64,000 bases of DNA. It comes from Tremella fuciformis (Eukaryota; Basidiomycota; Tremellomycetes; Tremellales; Tremellaceae). The notes beneath the pieces were generated by a model. That model saw only the letters and a program-made list of their open reading frames with translations. It made no database searches and was not told where the DNA came from. Every line of letters begins with the position of its first letter. Within the stretch, counting starts at the first letter, position 1. The stretch spans positions 186,001 to 250,000 of the forward strand of contig CP136491.1 in the NCBI GenBank assembly GCA_032768795.1, in the 5' to 3' direction. Below are positions 53,710-64,000 of this stretch, one piece after another. The translations under genes and the position numbers were made by a program.

Positions 53710-54730
53710 TCACGCCGACGCCGACGACCATGCATCGCTATCCTGCCCACTCGCACCCTCCTCGTCGACCTTGGTCTCCCCCTCCTCGTCCGACGCCTCG
53801 TCCTCTGACAAGACCCGCGCCGACTGATCTCCACCGTCAATCTGCCATCAGCCCACACCTCACCTGTCAACTCTTGTGCGACTCACGAGCCGGATGAACT
53901 CGGTCGCCACGTCATTCCTGCGTCCTTTGGCCACGTCCAGCTCGAGCGCCTTGACAAAGCGGCCCCGTGCTTGTCGCAACAGCGCAGCATTGGGCGGGTC
54001 GTGTTGCCCGGTGTAAGATGGCTCGGGCGAAGTCCACACGTCGTCTTTCGACTCGGCCTCGCCGTCCTCCGAATCCGACATGACTTCCAGTCCGGGACTG
54101 GCTGCGGCAGCAGCTGTATTCTCCCCGGTTGTGTGACTAGGCAGCTGCCTCCGGCTCGGCGGCTGGGCGAGGTAGAACGCCAGCATTCCCGCATACGTAT
54201 GCAGCGAGGACACCGAGTCGTACGGCGGCGCAGGGAGGTACAGTTCGAGCTCGTCCATTGCCTCGCGGTACCGCTCGTACTTGATCAGATGCAGCACGAG
54301 CGCGAACAGCATCTGGGGTTTCTGCTTATCAGCTACCGATCCTGTCGCAGCTGTCAGACTCGCATCGATATTTTTGGCCGACACTTGGAGTGTCTTGAGC
54401 CATCTCTCTGCTTCTTTGCCTGCGCTAGGCTGATTCGATAATGACTGGCTGTTTTGCCCGTTGAAGGTGGTCGACCGCTCAAGCAGCTCTAAGCCCCAGT
54501 ACCACCGCGTCTTCCAGTCAACCTCGCGACATCGGACCTGCGCGTCAGCTCTGAAGCCAGGTCACGTCCTGATAGCTGACCAGGATGGCCCATGCCCTGG
54601 CTGCGCGGTCATTTTCGCCCCTCAGTAGACAGGCGTGGAGAAGGGACGAGAGGTTGTGGATGTATATCCCTCGCACGGAAGTCGGCTTGTAGGTGTGATT
54701 CGGTATCAGCGGCAGCAGGAGAGGGGGCAT
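53710..54730 (-). CDS. RRN11-like RNA polymerase I core-factor subunit
   Basis: Exons read from the ATG at 54730 (MPPLLLPLIPNHTYKP) give TSVRGIYIHNLSSLLHACLLRGENDRAARAWAILV, then YWGLELLERSTTFNG, MLFALVLHLIKYERYREAMDELELYLPAPPYDS and LLRQARGRFVKALELDVAKGR, a helical TPR-like pattern. This fits the RRN11/TAF1B-associated core factor proteins of fungi (a match of overall pattern, not proven). The C terminus is acidic (VLSEDEASDEEGE) and ends at 53710. The frame continues upstream of the ATG without another ATG, so a longer form from an upstream exon cannot be excluded. The gene diverges from eIF4A. Confidence 0.55.
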
Positions 54731-55065
54731 GCCATGTCGCCCCGTCTCTGTTCCAGTTGTCCGAGTCTCGACTGGTGACAAGAACCTCTTGATAGGCAGG
54801 GTGATAGGGAGCGATGGCGAGCCTCGTGTCGGCGATTTGAGCGAAACGCCGTCATATATAATATTTGATCCCGCTGGTCCACGCTGGGCCGTGGTCGTCC
54901 CCGGCCTGGGTGAGAATTTGGACAAGAGACCGAGAGAGAGGATTCTTTTTCTTCTCTATCAAAAAAGCTACTTTCAAGTACTTCCAGCCACCCCAACAAA
55001 CGACACACGTTCGCTTCCTCTCCGAAAGAGACGAAGCGTTCATCAAAAACTACCAAAAAATAATC
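54731..55065. promoter_or_regulatory. Shared promoter of the RRN11-like gene and eIF4A
   Basis: 335 bp. The last 120 bases before the eIF4A ATG are pyrimidine- and A-rich (CTTTTTCTTCTCTATC, CAAAAACTACC), as expected for the leader of a highly expressed gene. Confidence 0.5.
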
Positions 55066-56188
55066 ATGGCAGCGTGAGTTGATGTGCGATAGACGGCGAG
55101 GGACAAAGGAGAGGGTGGCGACGAGAAATTTTCAGGCGCGTCTGCTGGTGGTGACGAGGCTTTGGCCGGTGGTCCTCGGCTGCATGGGGGGAGTGAGGAA
55201 TGGCGTATGGGAGGGAGCTGGCGTGTCGGGAGGCTTGGGAATGCTGCGCAGGCGGGAGAAGCATGGTTTATGGGGGAGGGGGGGATGGGACGAGCCCACC
55301 GCGGTGCTGACGAGATTAGCAACAACGAAAATGGGCTCGAGCTCAACGGCGACGTTATCGAGTCCAACTGGAACCAGGTGACCGACAAGTGAGTCGTGTC
55401 TCTATGCTCGGGTCATGTTCGAGGCACTTATGGCAGCTTTGACAACATGGACCTCAAGCCCGAGCTCCTCCGAGGTATCTACGCCTACGGTTTCGAGCGC
55501 CCCTCGGCCATCCAGCAGCGCGCGATCATGCCCATCATCACTGGCCGCGACTGCATCGCTCAGGCTCAGTCCGGTACCGGCAAGACCGCCACCTTCTCCG
55601 TCTCCATCCTCCAGCGGGTCAGTCATCCCCCACCGGTAAAGATCGAGCGATACTGACTCTCAGATCGACACCACGGTCAAGAAGACCCAGGCGCTCATCC
55701 TTGCGCCCACCCGTGAGCTCGCCCAGCAGATCCAAAAGGTCGTCATCGCCCTCGGCGACTACCTCAACGTCGAGTGCCACGCTTGTGTCGGCGGCACCGC
55801 CGTCCGCGAGGACATGGCCAAGCTCCAGGACGGTCCCCACGTCGTCGTCGGCACCCCCGGCCGCGTGTTCGACATGATCAACCGCGGCGCCCTCCGCACC
55901 GACGCGGTCAAGATGTTCTGCCTCGACGAGGCCGACGAGATGCTCTCGACCGGCTTCAAAGACTCGATCTACGACATCTTCCAGCTCCTCCCCGCCGACA
56001 CCCAGGTCGTCCTCCTCTCCGCCACCATGCCCCCCGACGTGCTCGAGGTCACCAAAAAGTTCATGCGCGACCCCATCCGCATCCTCGTCAAGCGCGACGA
56101 GCTCACCCTCGAGGGTATCCGCCAGTTCTACATCGCCGTCGAGAAGGAGGAGTGGAAGCTCGACACGCTGTGTGACCTGTACGAGACG

Positions 56189-56220
<32 letters not shown>

Positions 56221-56646
56221 GACCCGCCGCAAGGTCGACTGGCTCACCCAAAAGCTGCACGAGCGCGAGTTCACCGTCTCGGCCATGCACGGCGAGATGG
56301 ACCAGGGCCAGCGCGAGGTCATCATGAAGGAGTTCCGCTCCGGCTCGTCGCGTGTTCTCATCGCCACCGACCTGCTCGCACGTGGTATCGACGTCCAGCA
56401 GGTGTCGCTGGTCATCAACTACGACCTGCCCGCCTCCAAGGAGAACTACATCCACCGTATCGGCCGTGGTGGTCGTTTCGGTCGTAAGGGTGTCGCCATC
56501 AACTTTGTCACCCAGGACGACATCAAGATGATGAGGGAGATTGAGACTTTCTAGTGGGCCACCTTGTCTGCAGAGTGTGACGGTAGCTGACCAGTAGCAA
56601 CACGCAAATCGAGGAGATGCCCATGAACGTGGCCGACCTCATCTAA
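55066..56646 (+). CDS. TIF1: Translation initiation factor eIF4A, DEAD-box RNA helicase
   Basis: Unwinds mRNA leaders as part of eIF4F. Exon 1 encodes only MA plus two bases (55066-55073). A first intron of about 245 nt is five times the local norm. Then come SNWNQVTD, the Q motif [13 protein letters not shown], motif I AQSGTGKT, Ia [29 protein letters not shown] (ARGIDVQQV) and [12 protein letters not shown]. The last intron (56555-56600) puts [12 protein letters not shown] before NVADLI and the TAA at 56644. Without splicing the frame would end at ETF. Codon use is extremely C-biased, typical of a top-expressed gene. Confidence 0.97.
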
Positions 56647-57118
56647 GCATCTCGTTGTATACACAGCACCCAAACCCTCTCGCGCTCATTCCCATCTCTG
56701 TCCTGTACCTAACTACCCTCTACCCTCCCCCATGATCCCCTCGCCCTCCCCCTGGCTTCACCGCCGCCGTGGCCGCCGCCCCAAACGTCTCTGCGGCGGC
56801 CGCGTCACCCTCGCCTCGCTCGCCTCGTTCCCCTCCTCGTCTAGACTCGGAAGACGGCTGGTTCGCTCCTCCTCACCCTACTCCGCTTGCATCTCGTCGC
56901 ATCAAGACTCGACTCGGCTATAGCGTTATGACTGGACGAGGGTGGTGTACTGGGCTCGTCGGTAGATCTCGCATGCACGCATGGTTATTCACGGGCGACA
57001 CCGGCTCGCGAGCCGGTCTCGTCTGTTACAAGATGGTGTGGGCAGTGTTCACGACATGTGCTGATGATATGCAATGGAGTGGTCGGGATACATACAAGTA
57101 CAGAGTTCTACAGGAGAA
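56647..57118. other. Convergent spacer between eIF4A and PET100
   Basis: About 470 bp of CT-rich 3' sequence of both genes. Open frames here show no motif and are not called. Confidence 0.5.
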
Positions 57119-57904
57119 TTATACCCAGCGCCGGTCGCCGGTCGCCCACGCCCACTGTGCTTGGGTGGCCGAAGGGGATTCTGGCCGACGCGCACGCTCG
57201 ACCTCGACCGCCACTCGACTAGCTCCCTCCCCCACTGCTGGTGATGGCGGCGATGGGGTAAGAGGCCGCTGCGCACTCCCAAGTGGCGGCAAGGCCTGCT
57301 CGGCCTTCGCCAGGGTATGTTCCCCCACAATTGGACCGGTAGCATGGTCAAGGTCGTCCGAGCCCCCCAGGCGGGACTGTCGGGCAAGTCGTTCAGACCG
57401 CAGGCGTTCTAGCTCAGAATGGAGCTCCGGACTTGTCCGGGGCGGTTTCTAGTCCGCGTCAGCCTTTTGTCCCCGCCTGATCCTGGTACAGATAGTCATA
57501 CTAGATATAGTGGAGAAGGAAATAGTGGAGAGGGAGAGGGACGCACGTAGGTGGACTCGTATGGCGGCCAAATGATCTCGCCGTACTGCCGTCAGCTCCC
57601 CTTCACTCTCACTTGCACCAGTCTGGGCGGGGTGTGGACGTACGGGCTTGACGTAGGTCTCGTACCTGCTGTCAGCCTGCCTCCTCCAGATAGTCGATAT
57701 GGGCTGCCCCTGCGGGCCAGCTCCCTGCGGGCCAGCGGCGACTCACCATTCCGGGTCGCCAAACTTGTACATGATCAGCACGGGGAAGAACATGTACACC
57801 CCGAATTTGAACACCTCCACTGGGCGTCAGCGACCGTCACACGCCCACTTCTAGCAGGGCACCTGAGGGGGGTGAGGGGGGGACGTACTGTTTGGGCCTG
57901 CCAT
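57119..57904 (-). CDS. PET100: Cytochrome c oxidase assembly protein PET100
   Basis: An inner-membrane chaperone of complex IV assembly. Exons 1-4 are tiny and read: MAGPN; then EVFKFGVYMFFPVLIMYKFGDPEW, the single membrane span; YETYVKP; YGEIIWPPYESTY. Each is bounded by GTACGT, GTGAGT, GTACGT and GTGCGT donors, CTGAC branches and AG acceptors. Exon 5 (about 57450-57119) adds some 110 residues, charged (SELERLRSERLARQSRL) then Ala/Pro-rich, which makes the protein (about 160 residues) longer than the usual roughly 100-residue forms. It diverges from LSM3. It is easily missed because no exon but the last has a long frame. Confidence 0.85.
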
Positions 57905-58121
57905 GTTGGACGTTGCTCTTGCTCTTGTAGAGATGCAACACCACACGAGTTGCTGCAGTGTCCGCTCATGACTTTCCGCTGTCGGCCCACGAAATATCAA
58001 CGGCGGTCGCCGCTAACAGTCCATGGTACCATGGTCCGTGGTCCACTTGGTTCATACATCCTCGACCCACTAGACCCACTAGACTCGCTGCACTCGCTGC
58101 GCTCGCAAGGCCGCCGCCGCG
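57905..58121. promoter_or_regulatory. Shared promoter of PET100 and LSM3
   Basis: 217 bp. Contains a CCATGGTACCATGG inverted repeat at 58,021-58,034. No TATA box was recognised. Confidence 0.4.
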
Positions 58122-58637
58122 ATGGACGACGCCACGACAGGGATCAACGAACCGCTCGACCTCGTCAAACTCGCCTTGGGAGAGTACGCCCCTCCTATTC
58201 CCTGCGCACACTGAACAGAGCTGAACGGCAGGAAAGTGTTCGTCAAACTACGCGGGGACCGCACGCTCGCGGGTGTCTTACATGTAAGTCTTCACCGAAG
58301 AAGAGGAGGAGGGCCTGACTAACTAGGCCTACGACGCGCATATGAACCTCGTCTTGTCGGGCGTCGAGGAGAATGTGCACCATGTGGATGTGAGCGACGA
58401 GGGACTGCCGATGCCGCCTAGGGTGAGTCGAGTCGAGCCAAGCCGCCAGGCGAGGCTACGCCAAGACGCATACTGTCGCGGGTGACCGTGAGGTAGGAGG
58501 GAGGAGACTGACCTCAGGTCGAGCGGAGAGGGTTCGAGATGCTGTTCGTCAGAGGAGACGGCATCATCTTGGTGTGTTCCCTCCTCATAGGTGTGGTTGA
58601 GGAGCTGACCCCGCAGATATCGCCTCAGTTGTCATGA
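58122..58637 (+). CDS. LSM3: U6 snRNA-associated Sm-like protein LSm3
   Basis: A subunit of the LSm1-7 and LSm2-8 rings in mRNA decay and splicing. Five short exons give MDDATTGINEPLDLVKLALGE, then VFVKLRGDRTLAGVLH, AYDAHMNLVLSGVEE, VERRGFEMLFVRGDGIILISP and QLS before the TGA at 58635-58637. Sm1 (KLRGDRTLAGVLHAYDAHMNLVL) and Sm2 (FVRGDGIILIS) motifs are both intact. Introns are about 40-90 nt. Length (about 98 residues) is normal for the family. Confidence 0.92.
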
Positions 58638-58804
58638 CCTCTCATGCAGCATCCGACGATACCCATGCACACAATACGACCAATCCTCTATCAGGGCTGA
58701 TGACTTGTGACGGTCGACAACAAGATCGCAAGCGAGATGACATGATCTGACAACACTGCTACTCTAACATCTACATATAGACAGATAGACTCGCCAACCA
58801 CAAC

Positions 58805-61313
58805 TCACGACCGCCGCCGCAGGCCCAGATGGCTCAACGTACTGATCAACCCGTGATGTCCGTTCAACCTCTCTTTGCCTTTCTCGTTCGGCGCCTTGCG
58901 CACGCTCGGCTGCCGCATCCACCCTTTCTTCTTGAGCGAGGCGTGCTTCTCCTGGTCGGTCCCACTATTCTCTGGCGCAGCGGCTTGCCATTCTGCCGGC
59001 CGTTCTTGCCCGTCTTGCTGCTTCTCTTCCGAGACGGCCTCTGGGATACGTCCGTGGTCCAAGTCAACCGGCCGGCCTGACACTCCTGGCTCATGCCCCG
59101 ATGGGCGCTGCTCATCCGGCAGCTCTGCCGGGGGCTGCAAAGCCGTCGGACTCTCGCTGAGCATCTCGGGAGCCTTCTCGTCCGGCGTCCCAGGAGTTGT
59201 GGCGGGGGCAGCCCTCGGGGCAGACTGCGCACTAGGCGTGGCCTCCATGACAGGGCTCATCGGCCCCGGCACCGTGGCCATGACATCCCCGGCATCCACT
59301 TCTTGTCTGCCCAAGCGCGCCAAACTTGTCTTGGGGCTGATATCCGCATACTGCCTATTCCGCGGCGTCGGCCGCGGGAGGTGCATGTCGAAAGAAGCGC
59401 TGTGTCCACGCCGGAGTGACTGACCCGCCGTCTCTCCTTCGACGCGTTTCCGACCCCGCTCGCTGCCCGTACGCCGGGTCTCGGGCAACATGACAGTAGG
59501 AGCGGGAGCGGGAGCGGCTGTCGAGGCGCTCCTTTCTGCCCATTGTCGAAGAGGGACACTTGGGCTTGGCGGCAGGGCAGAGTAGATTGATGCTGTCCGC
59601 GAGTGGGACGCCGACTGCGCGAGCGGGAAGTACTCTTGGAGCTGGGAGATGATCGACGGTGAGCGGAGAACGGTCCTGGAGAATGTAGACTTGGCCGGCG
59701 AGGCGGGCAGCGAAGGCGAGTTGAAGTCCCACGACGGAGTCAGAGAGGTCAAAGACGCTACGGTGGGCACGCGACCTGACATAAGCCTTCGATCAGGCTA
59801 GTTGGCGAGGAGCACTGACGTAACTCTTGTCGCTGTTCGAGCGGCAGGATATCGGCTGGCAATCAGCTTCCTGCTTCAGATATACCATGGCATGGCGCAC
59901 CCAGCAAAGCTCGAGCTAGGAAATGCGGGCCCTTTGTGCCTTTCAGCCAGTGATCGTCGGCCAGCTCACTTGCCGAAGGTCTGGCATCAATCAAGCGTCC
60001 TGCTCCAAGTGGGGGAGGCGTACCTCCGACTCGGGTCTTTCTGGAGACAAGACTCGGTGAAGTCTCGCATAGCTTTAGAAAGACTGCTCGACTTGCTTAG
60101 AGACGGAGGGGGGTCAGAGACAATCTTGACCAGCACGTCCTTTGCGCTGCTCTGGGCATATGGGACCTGACCATGGGCCAGCTCTGCACCTCAGCACCAC
60201 CCAGGCTAGGCCAAGGTGTATCAACTGACCAAGGATCGTCATTCCCAGCGACCAGATATCCGCCTTGGCATCGTACTTCTGACCCAGGATGACTTCAGGT
60301 GCCATCCAACTGGGCTGTCACTCAGCTATGCCTTCCGCTGCGCAGCTGACTCACGGTCCCGACAAATGACTTGCGCTTGCCGATGTCCCCAACCACCGAA
60401 GGGCGTCTTGTCGCGTCTGACCTTGTGGGATCCGCCCTGCGGTCGAATCGCACATCTTCAGCAGCCGGAATGACAGTCACGCCCAGCGCCGCCGGCTCGT
60501 TGATATCGCCCGCCACGCCAAAGTCTGCTAGCAATACCGTCCCATCATGATCAAGAAGCAGATTGCCCGCTTTAAGATCGCGCTGCGCGTCAGCTCGGTC
60601 CGACTGTTTACCTTGGCAGCTGACATGGAGGTATCCGTTGCTGTGGAGATACACCAGACCGTCCAAGACCTGCTTGACCACGCCCTTGATCTCCTCCTCG
60701 TCCAGTGTACCCTGCACGACCTCCGCATCCGCCGTCCCAGACTTGCGCGACAACAGCCCGTGACCGCTCGCCGGCTGGCGATACGTGCTCGCGCGCCACT
60801 TGAGGATCCCCGCCAGCGATCCGCCGCCCGCGAGAGGAGTGACGATGGCCACGCGCCGGTGGTCGGGCGGGAGCGTGAAGGCCGCGAGGATACGCAGGAC
60901 ATTCGGATGTCGCGAGAGGCCGAGCAGCTTGGTCTCCCGGAACAGCTGCTCCACGTCCGAGTGCAGCCCCGATATCTTGATCGCGCATGCTCGTGCCTGT
61001 CCCGCGGACGCGGCTGTGTCGATGTGCAATGCTGGACGAGGACGCCCTCGACTCTTCCCACTACTGCCCTCGGGCTGTATCTGCGTTGCAGAAGAGCTTG
61101 CTGAGCTTGCTGAGGACGCGGGCGGGGTGAATGTCGCTGCGTATACGACTGACGATGCCCCGAAGCCTGCCAGTCAGCTGGTGTGCATCAAAGGGAGAAG
61201 GAGGACTGGCCGATGGGCGCGCCGAGTTGGTAGTCGTCAAAGTTGGACGTGAAGCAGGTCCAGTATTCGTCGTCGAGCATTCCGTGTGTCGCCGTTGATG
61301 CGTTACGACTCAT
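58805..61313 (-). CDS. Ste20-group protein kinase, FRAY/OSR1-SPAK-like
   Basis: A Ser/Thr kinase starting MSRNASTATHGMLDDEYW. The kinase domain has a glycine loop (IGFGASSVVY), the lysine in ACAIKI, HPNVLRILAAF, the catalytic loop HRDLKAGNLLL (restored by an intron that splits H and R), DFGVAGD, SFVGT, MAPEVILGQKYDAKADIWSLG and a last block DFTESCLQKDPSRR. All catalytic residues are present. Four more joins lead to ADILPLEQRQE and then a 325-residue Ser/Pro-rich tail (SLTPSWDFNSPSLPASP) ending at 58805. HPNVLR and SLAGIL-type features favour the FRAY branch; a Kic1/Nak1-type GCK is the alternative. The first intron appears to be GC-AG. Confidence 0.82.
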
Positions 61314-61708
61314 CGTCGGCTGTTAGCTCTGCTTGTCGACCGGCAAAGAGTTGAACATGTCGGATGAAGACATGAGAATGGCACTGCTGGATAGCGAGGT
61401 TGATGTAGTGCTGCCCCCTTAGCTGGGATTTGCCCGAGCTGGTCGGAAGCCCAGGTCATCAATCACGCAGAGCGCGATAGTGCTGTGATCAATCAGCTGG
61501 CGGAGAGCAACGCTCACGCCATCAGCGCCGCACGGGCAGACGTCGTTGTTTGACGTCTATCATACTCCAGTAGCGCTAGTTGGCAATGAATGGATGTCAA
61601 GCGACGCGGGGCACCACGACAATAGCGGCGACAGCCGTTCCGATAGCGACAGTCCTCCCTCACCTACATGTCTCTTGCAACCACACAGCTCCTCTCATCC
61701 AAGGCGAA
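61314..61708. promoter_or_regulatory. Divergent promoter with two TGACGTC-like sites
   Basis: 395 bp between the kinase and the RS-rich gene. At about 61,538-61,557 lie CAGACGTC and TTGACGTC, close to CRE/ATF half-palindromes (TGACGTCA) ten bases apart. Nothing else was recognised. Confidence 0.4.
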
Positions 61709-63204
61709 ATGAGCAGCTCGAAGCGCCCGTCTCCACCTCGGCGAGTAGAAGAGCGCGACTGGCGCTCGAGGGACCATGCGGAAGAGTACGGATACGCAAG
61801 GAACAAAGAGGCCGACAGGGCCTGGCGAGACCGGAGAGACAGCTCGTCTCGCCAGAGACACGAATCCCACCGCAGTGAAGACAGGCGAAGCCGCCCGAGC
61901 GGCTCTGCTTCTGCTTCGACCTCGGCTCGGCCCACTGCCGTGAAGAGACGCAGGTGTGTACCATCGCATGACATATACAGGTGACGCGCTGACAGTCTCG
62001 TCCTGTGCCCGATTCACACCACAAACAGCCGGTCTCGTTCTCCGCATGAAGGAACGGCTGCAGATGATCGGCAAACGTCTAGAAGAGCCTCAGACTCGCG
62101 CGAGGGCGACCGCCGAGGCCATGAGCGTCACAGACGACATGACCACGATAGCTACAGGCGAGAGTCTGACCCTGATCGCGCCGGCAGCCGCAGTCGCAGT
62201 CCAGAGCGACACCGCAGATACCGTCGATCAGACGACACCGACTCAAGCGACAGCGATGATGATATTGACAATCACTCGTACCCGCACAGTAAAGGCAAGA
62301 CTCGAGAGCGCAGTAAGGAGCGCCGGAGAAGACACCGCGATGATACCGGCTCTGAGGACTCTGGATCCGACGTCGAAGATCGGCGGCGTCGACGTGAGAA
62401 ACGTCGTAGAGAGGACAAAGAGGAACGACGGCGACACCGAGAACGCAAGCGCGAGAAGAAAGATAGAGCCCACGTCGGCTTGATCGAGCCGATACCGAGC
62501 CTAGCTGACAGCGCAGAAAAAGGCGACAGCGGCCAGCACGGCCTCGTGGGGCAAACACGGGATCATCACGGAGCACGAGTCAGCTGTCTCATCCTTCGTG
62601 TTTATGAGTGAGCTGATCGATAGCATGCACAAGAAGCTCGGCGTGGGTTTAGGTCTATGTTCGTGACGATCTGACCCGGCAGGAGTTCCGAGTCTGGCTT
62701 GTCGAGGAGCGACGCCTCAACCCGGATACGATTGGCAAAGACAAGGAAAAGCGCGAGTTTGCGACGTTTGTGGAAGACTTCAACACGGGTTAGTCTGTGG
62801 TTCTCGTTAAGATGCAGTGCTGAACAGAAGCCACGCTGCCGCATGAAAAGTACTACGACATGGCCAAGTACGAAATCCGCATGAACCTCATCAAGACGGG
62901 CCAGACGCTGCCTCTCGGTGCCGACGGCTACGACCCGCTGGCCGATGAGAAGGCGCATGAGAACGTCATCAAGGTGAGCTAACACGTACCGCACCCGTAG
63001 ACACCAGCTCATGTGCAGGCCCGGTATGGTCCTCGCGAGTCCGAACTGAGCCGGGAAGAAGTGCTCGAACTTCGTCGGATCCAAAAGGAACGAGCTGAGA
63101 TCGGGAGGATGAGGATACTGGGCATGTCTGTCCCCAAAGAGATGGGCGTGCGGACGAAAGAGGTGGACAGAGATGTCCTGTTCCCTCCAGACTACTACGG
63201 ATAG
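61709..63204 (+). CDS. RS-rich nuclear protein with SCI1-like C-terminal domain
   Basis: Starts MSSSKRPSPPRRVEER. The first two exons encode a strongly Arg/Ser/Asp/Glu-rich region (RDRRDSSSRQRHESHRSEDRR, then RRREKRRREDKEERRRHRERKREKK) typical of splicing-associated proteins. The later exons give EFRVWLVEERRLNPDTIGKDKEKREFATFVEDFNT, ATLPHEKYYDMAKYEIRMN and a C-terminal REEVLELRRIQKERAEIGRMR...DVLFPPDYYG. The ATLPHEKYYD segment matches the conserved core of the style-cell-cycle-inhibitor-1 (SCI1) family of eukaryotes. At least five introns are present. The role is inferred to be nuclear, perhaps linked to splicing. Confidence 0.65.
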
Positions 63205-63351
63205 TCACTATCCACAACTCGAGTAGCAAATGCCGATAGATGTTATCTTTATGTAATCCCTTCATTTAATGATCGACTCGCCCGAGTCTGTGTAAAGTCT
63301 CAACTCACCAGGCATTTTCGACTGCTTTGCTCACATTTCACCTCTCCAAAC

Positions 63352-64000
63352 ATGGCCGAGGCGATCAAGAGAGTCTTTGCGGACAAGAAAGAAGCAGTCA
63401 GTTATACTCAGCATAGGTGGAAGTGCAGCTTACAGCCCAGGACGAAGCGTTAGTCCCCCCCACTCCGACCCCCGCCCCGCCCTACGCCCCCAGTCAACTA
63501 GCAGCAGAGCTCGAGCTGACCAGCAGCGTCCTAGTCACCTTCATCACCGGTGGATTCCCCACAAAAGATGCCACCGTCCCCCTGCTCTTCGCCCTCGAGG
63601 CCGGCGGCGCAGATATCATCGAGCTCGGCGTGCCCTTCTCCGATCCCATCGCCGATGGACCCGTAATCCAACGGGCGAACACCATTGCCATCGAGAACGA
63701 CGTCCACTATGAGAACTGCCTCGAGTACGTGCGCCAGGCGCGCTCGCAGGGCCTCAAGACCCCGATCGTCCTCATGGGCTACTACAACCCGCTCATCGCC
63801 TATGGCGAGGAGAAGGCTGTCATTGACGCCCGGGCGGCGGGCGCTAACGGGTACATCATGGTTGATCTCCCGCCAGAGGAGGCTTACAAATTCCGGAATA
63901 TCTGCGCGAGCCAAGGGTGAGCTGCCGCCCTTGCTGTGTGTAATTGATCGCTCATGGCAGCATGTCTTACATCCCTCTGATCGCCCCCTCCACCCCTGTC
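63352..64000 (+). CDS. TRP5: Tryptophan synthase, N-terminal (alpha) part, cut by window end
   Basis: Catalyses the last step of tryptophan synthesis; the fungal enzyme is an alpha-beta fusion. Exon 1 encodes MAEAIKRVFADKKEA. A 44-nt intron (GTCAGT...CTTAC...CAG) leads to DEALVPPTPTPAPPYAP, an insertion not usual here, and then SSVLVTFITGGFPTKDATVPLLFAL. The catalytic Glu in ADIIELGVPFSDPIADGPVIQRA and the LMGYYNPLIAYGEE, VDLPPEEAYKF segments are present. Another intron begins at 63,918 and MSYIPLIAPSTP follows to the window end. The beta part must lie outside, so the full length cannot be checked. Confidence 0.93.

Noticed and set aside
55619..56455. 278-codon open frame on the minus strand opposite eIF4A
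   Set aside because: It is the mirror of a strongly C-ending coding sequence; the opposite strand is free of stops for that reason. It has no independent motif.

Overview
The window is nuclear DNA of a basidiomycete fungus, most probably a tremellomycete (inference). The visible grounds are dense short introns of about 40-65 nt with GTNNGT starts and CTGAC branch sites, compact genes in convergent and divergent pairs, strong C-ending codon preference in highly expressed genes (eIF4A, SER33), and clearly fungal housekeeping proteins. No bacterial or viral genome features were seen.

Layout. (1) 0.6-14.1 kb: a same-strand (minus) tandem array of five paralogous orphan genes, here called family X. 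X3 and X4 are intact. X1 is degenerate and X2 has an in-frame TGA. X5 is split by a 6.0-kb retrotransposon insertion at 7696-13692, flanked by the 5-bp duplication AAATC. The insertion is composite: an intact Ty1/Copia element with identical 157-bp LTRs, a tRNA 3' fragment that carries CCA, and a 288-bp TRIM-like element with 59-bp LTRs. The TRIM shares the primer-binding site and polypurine tract of the Copia element.

(2) 14.1-28.6 kb: housekeeping genes for a glutamine-synthetase-like enzyme, uracil-DNA glycosylase UNG1, splicing factor SLT11/RBM22, TAF7, an LRR protein, mitoribosomal bL9m and MSH2.

(3) 28.6-48.2 kb: an accessory island between the 5' end of MSH2 and the 3' end of UTP15, with every recognisable gene on the plus strand. 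It holds two interleaved, fast-diverging orphan families. Family Y has three-exon genes (Y1-Y4). Family Z has small proteins with a Zn(2)Cys(6) cluster at the extreme C terminus on its own exon (Z1-Z6, some broken). Promoters and 3' flanks between copies look better conserved than the proteins. The 3' flank of several copies includes relics of the last codons of UTP15, which suggests how the array grew.

(4) 48.2-64 kb: housekeeping genes again: UTP15, 3-phosphoglycerate dehydrogenase (SER33), an orphan, an RRN11-like Pol I factor, eIF4A, PET100, LSM3, a FRAY/OSR1-like Ste20 kinase, an SCI1-like RS-rich protein, and the start of tryptophan synthase.

The housekeeping genes do not form one pathway; they are ordinary neighbours sharing short bidirectional promoters. 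The unusual biology lies in the composite retroelement and in the two expanding orphan regions. Exon boundaries were read by eye from splice motifs and protein continuity, so single-codon errors are possible.
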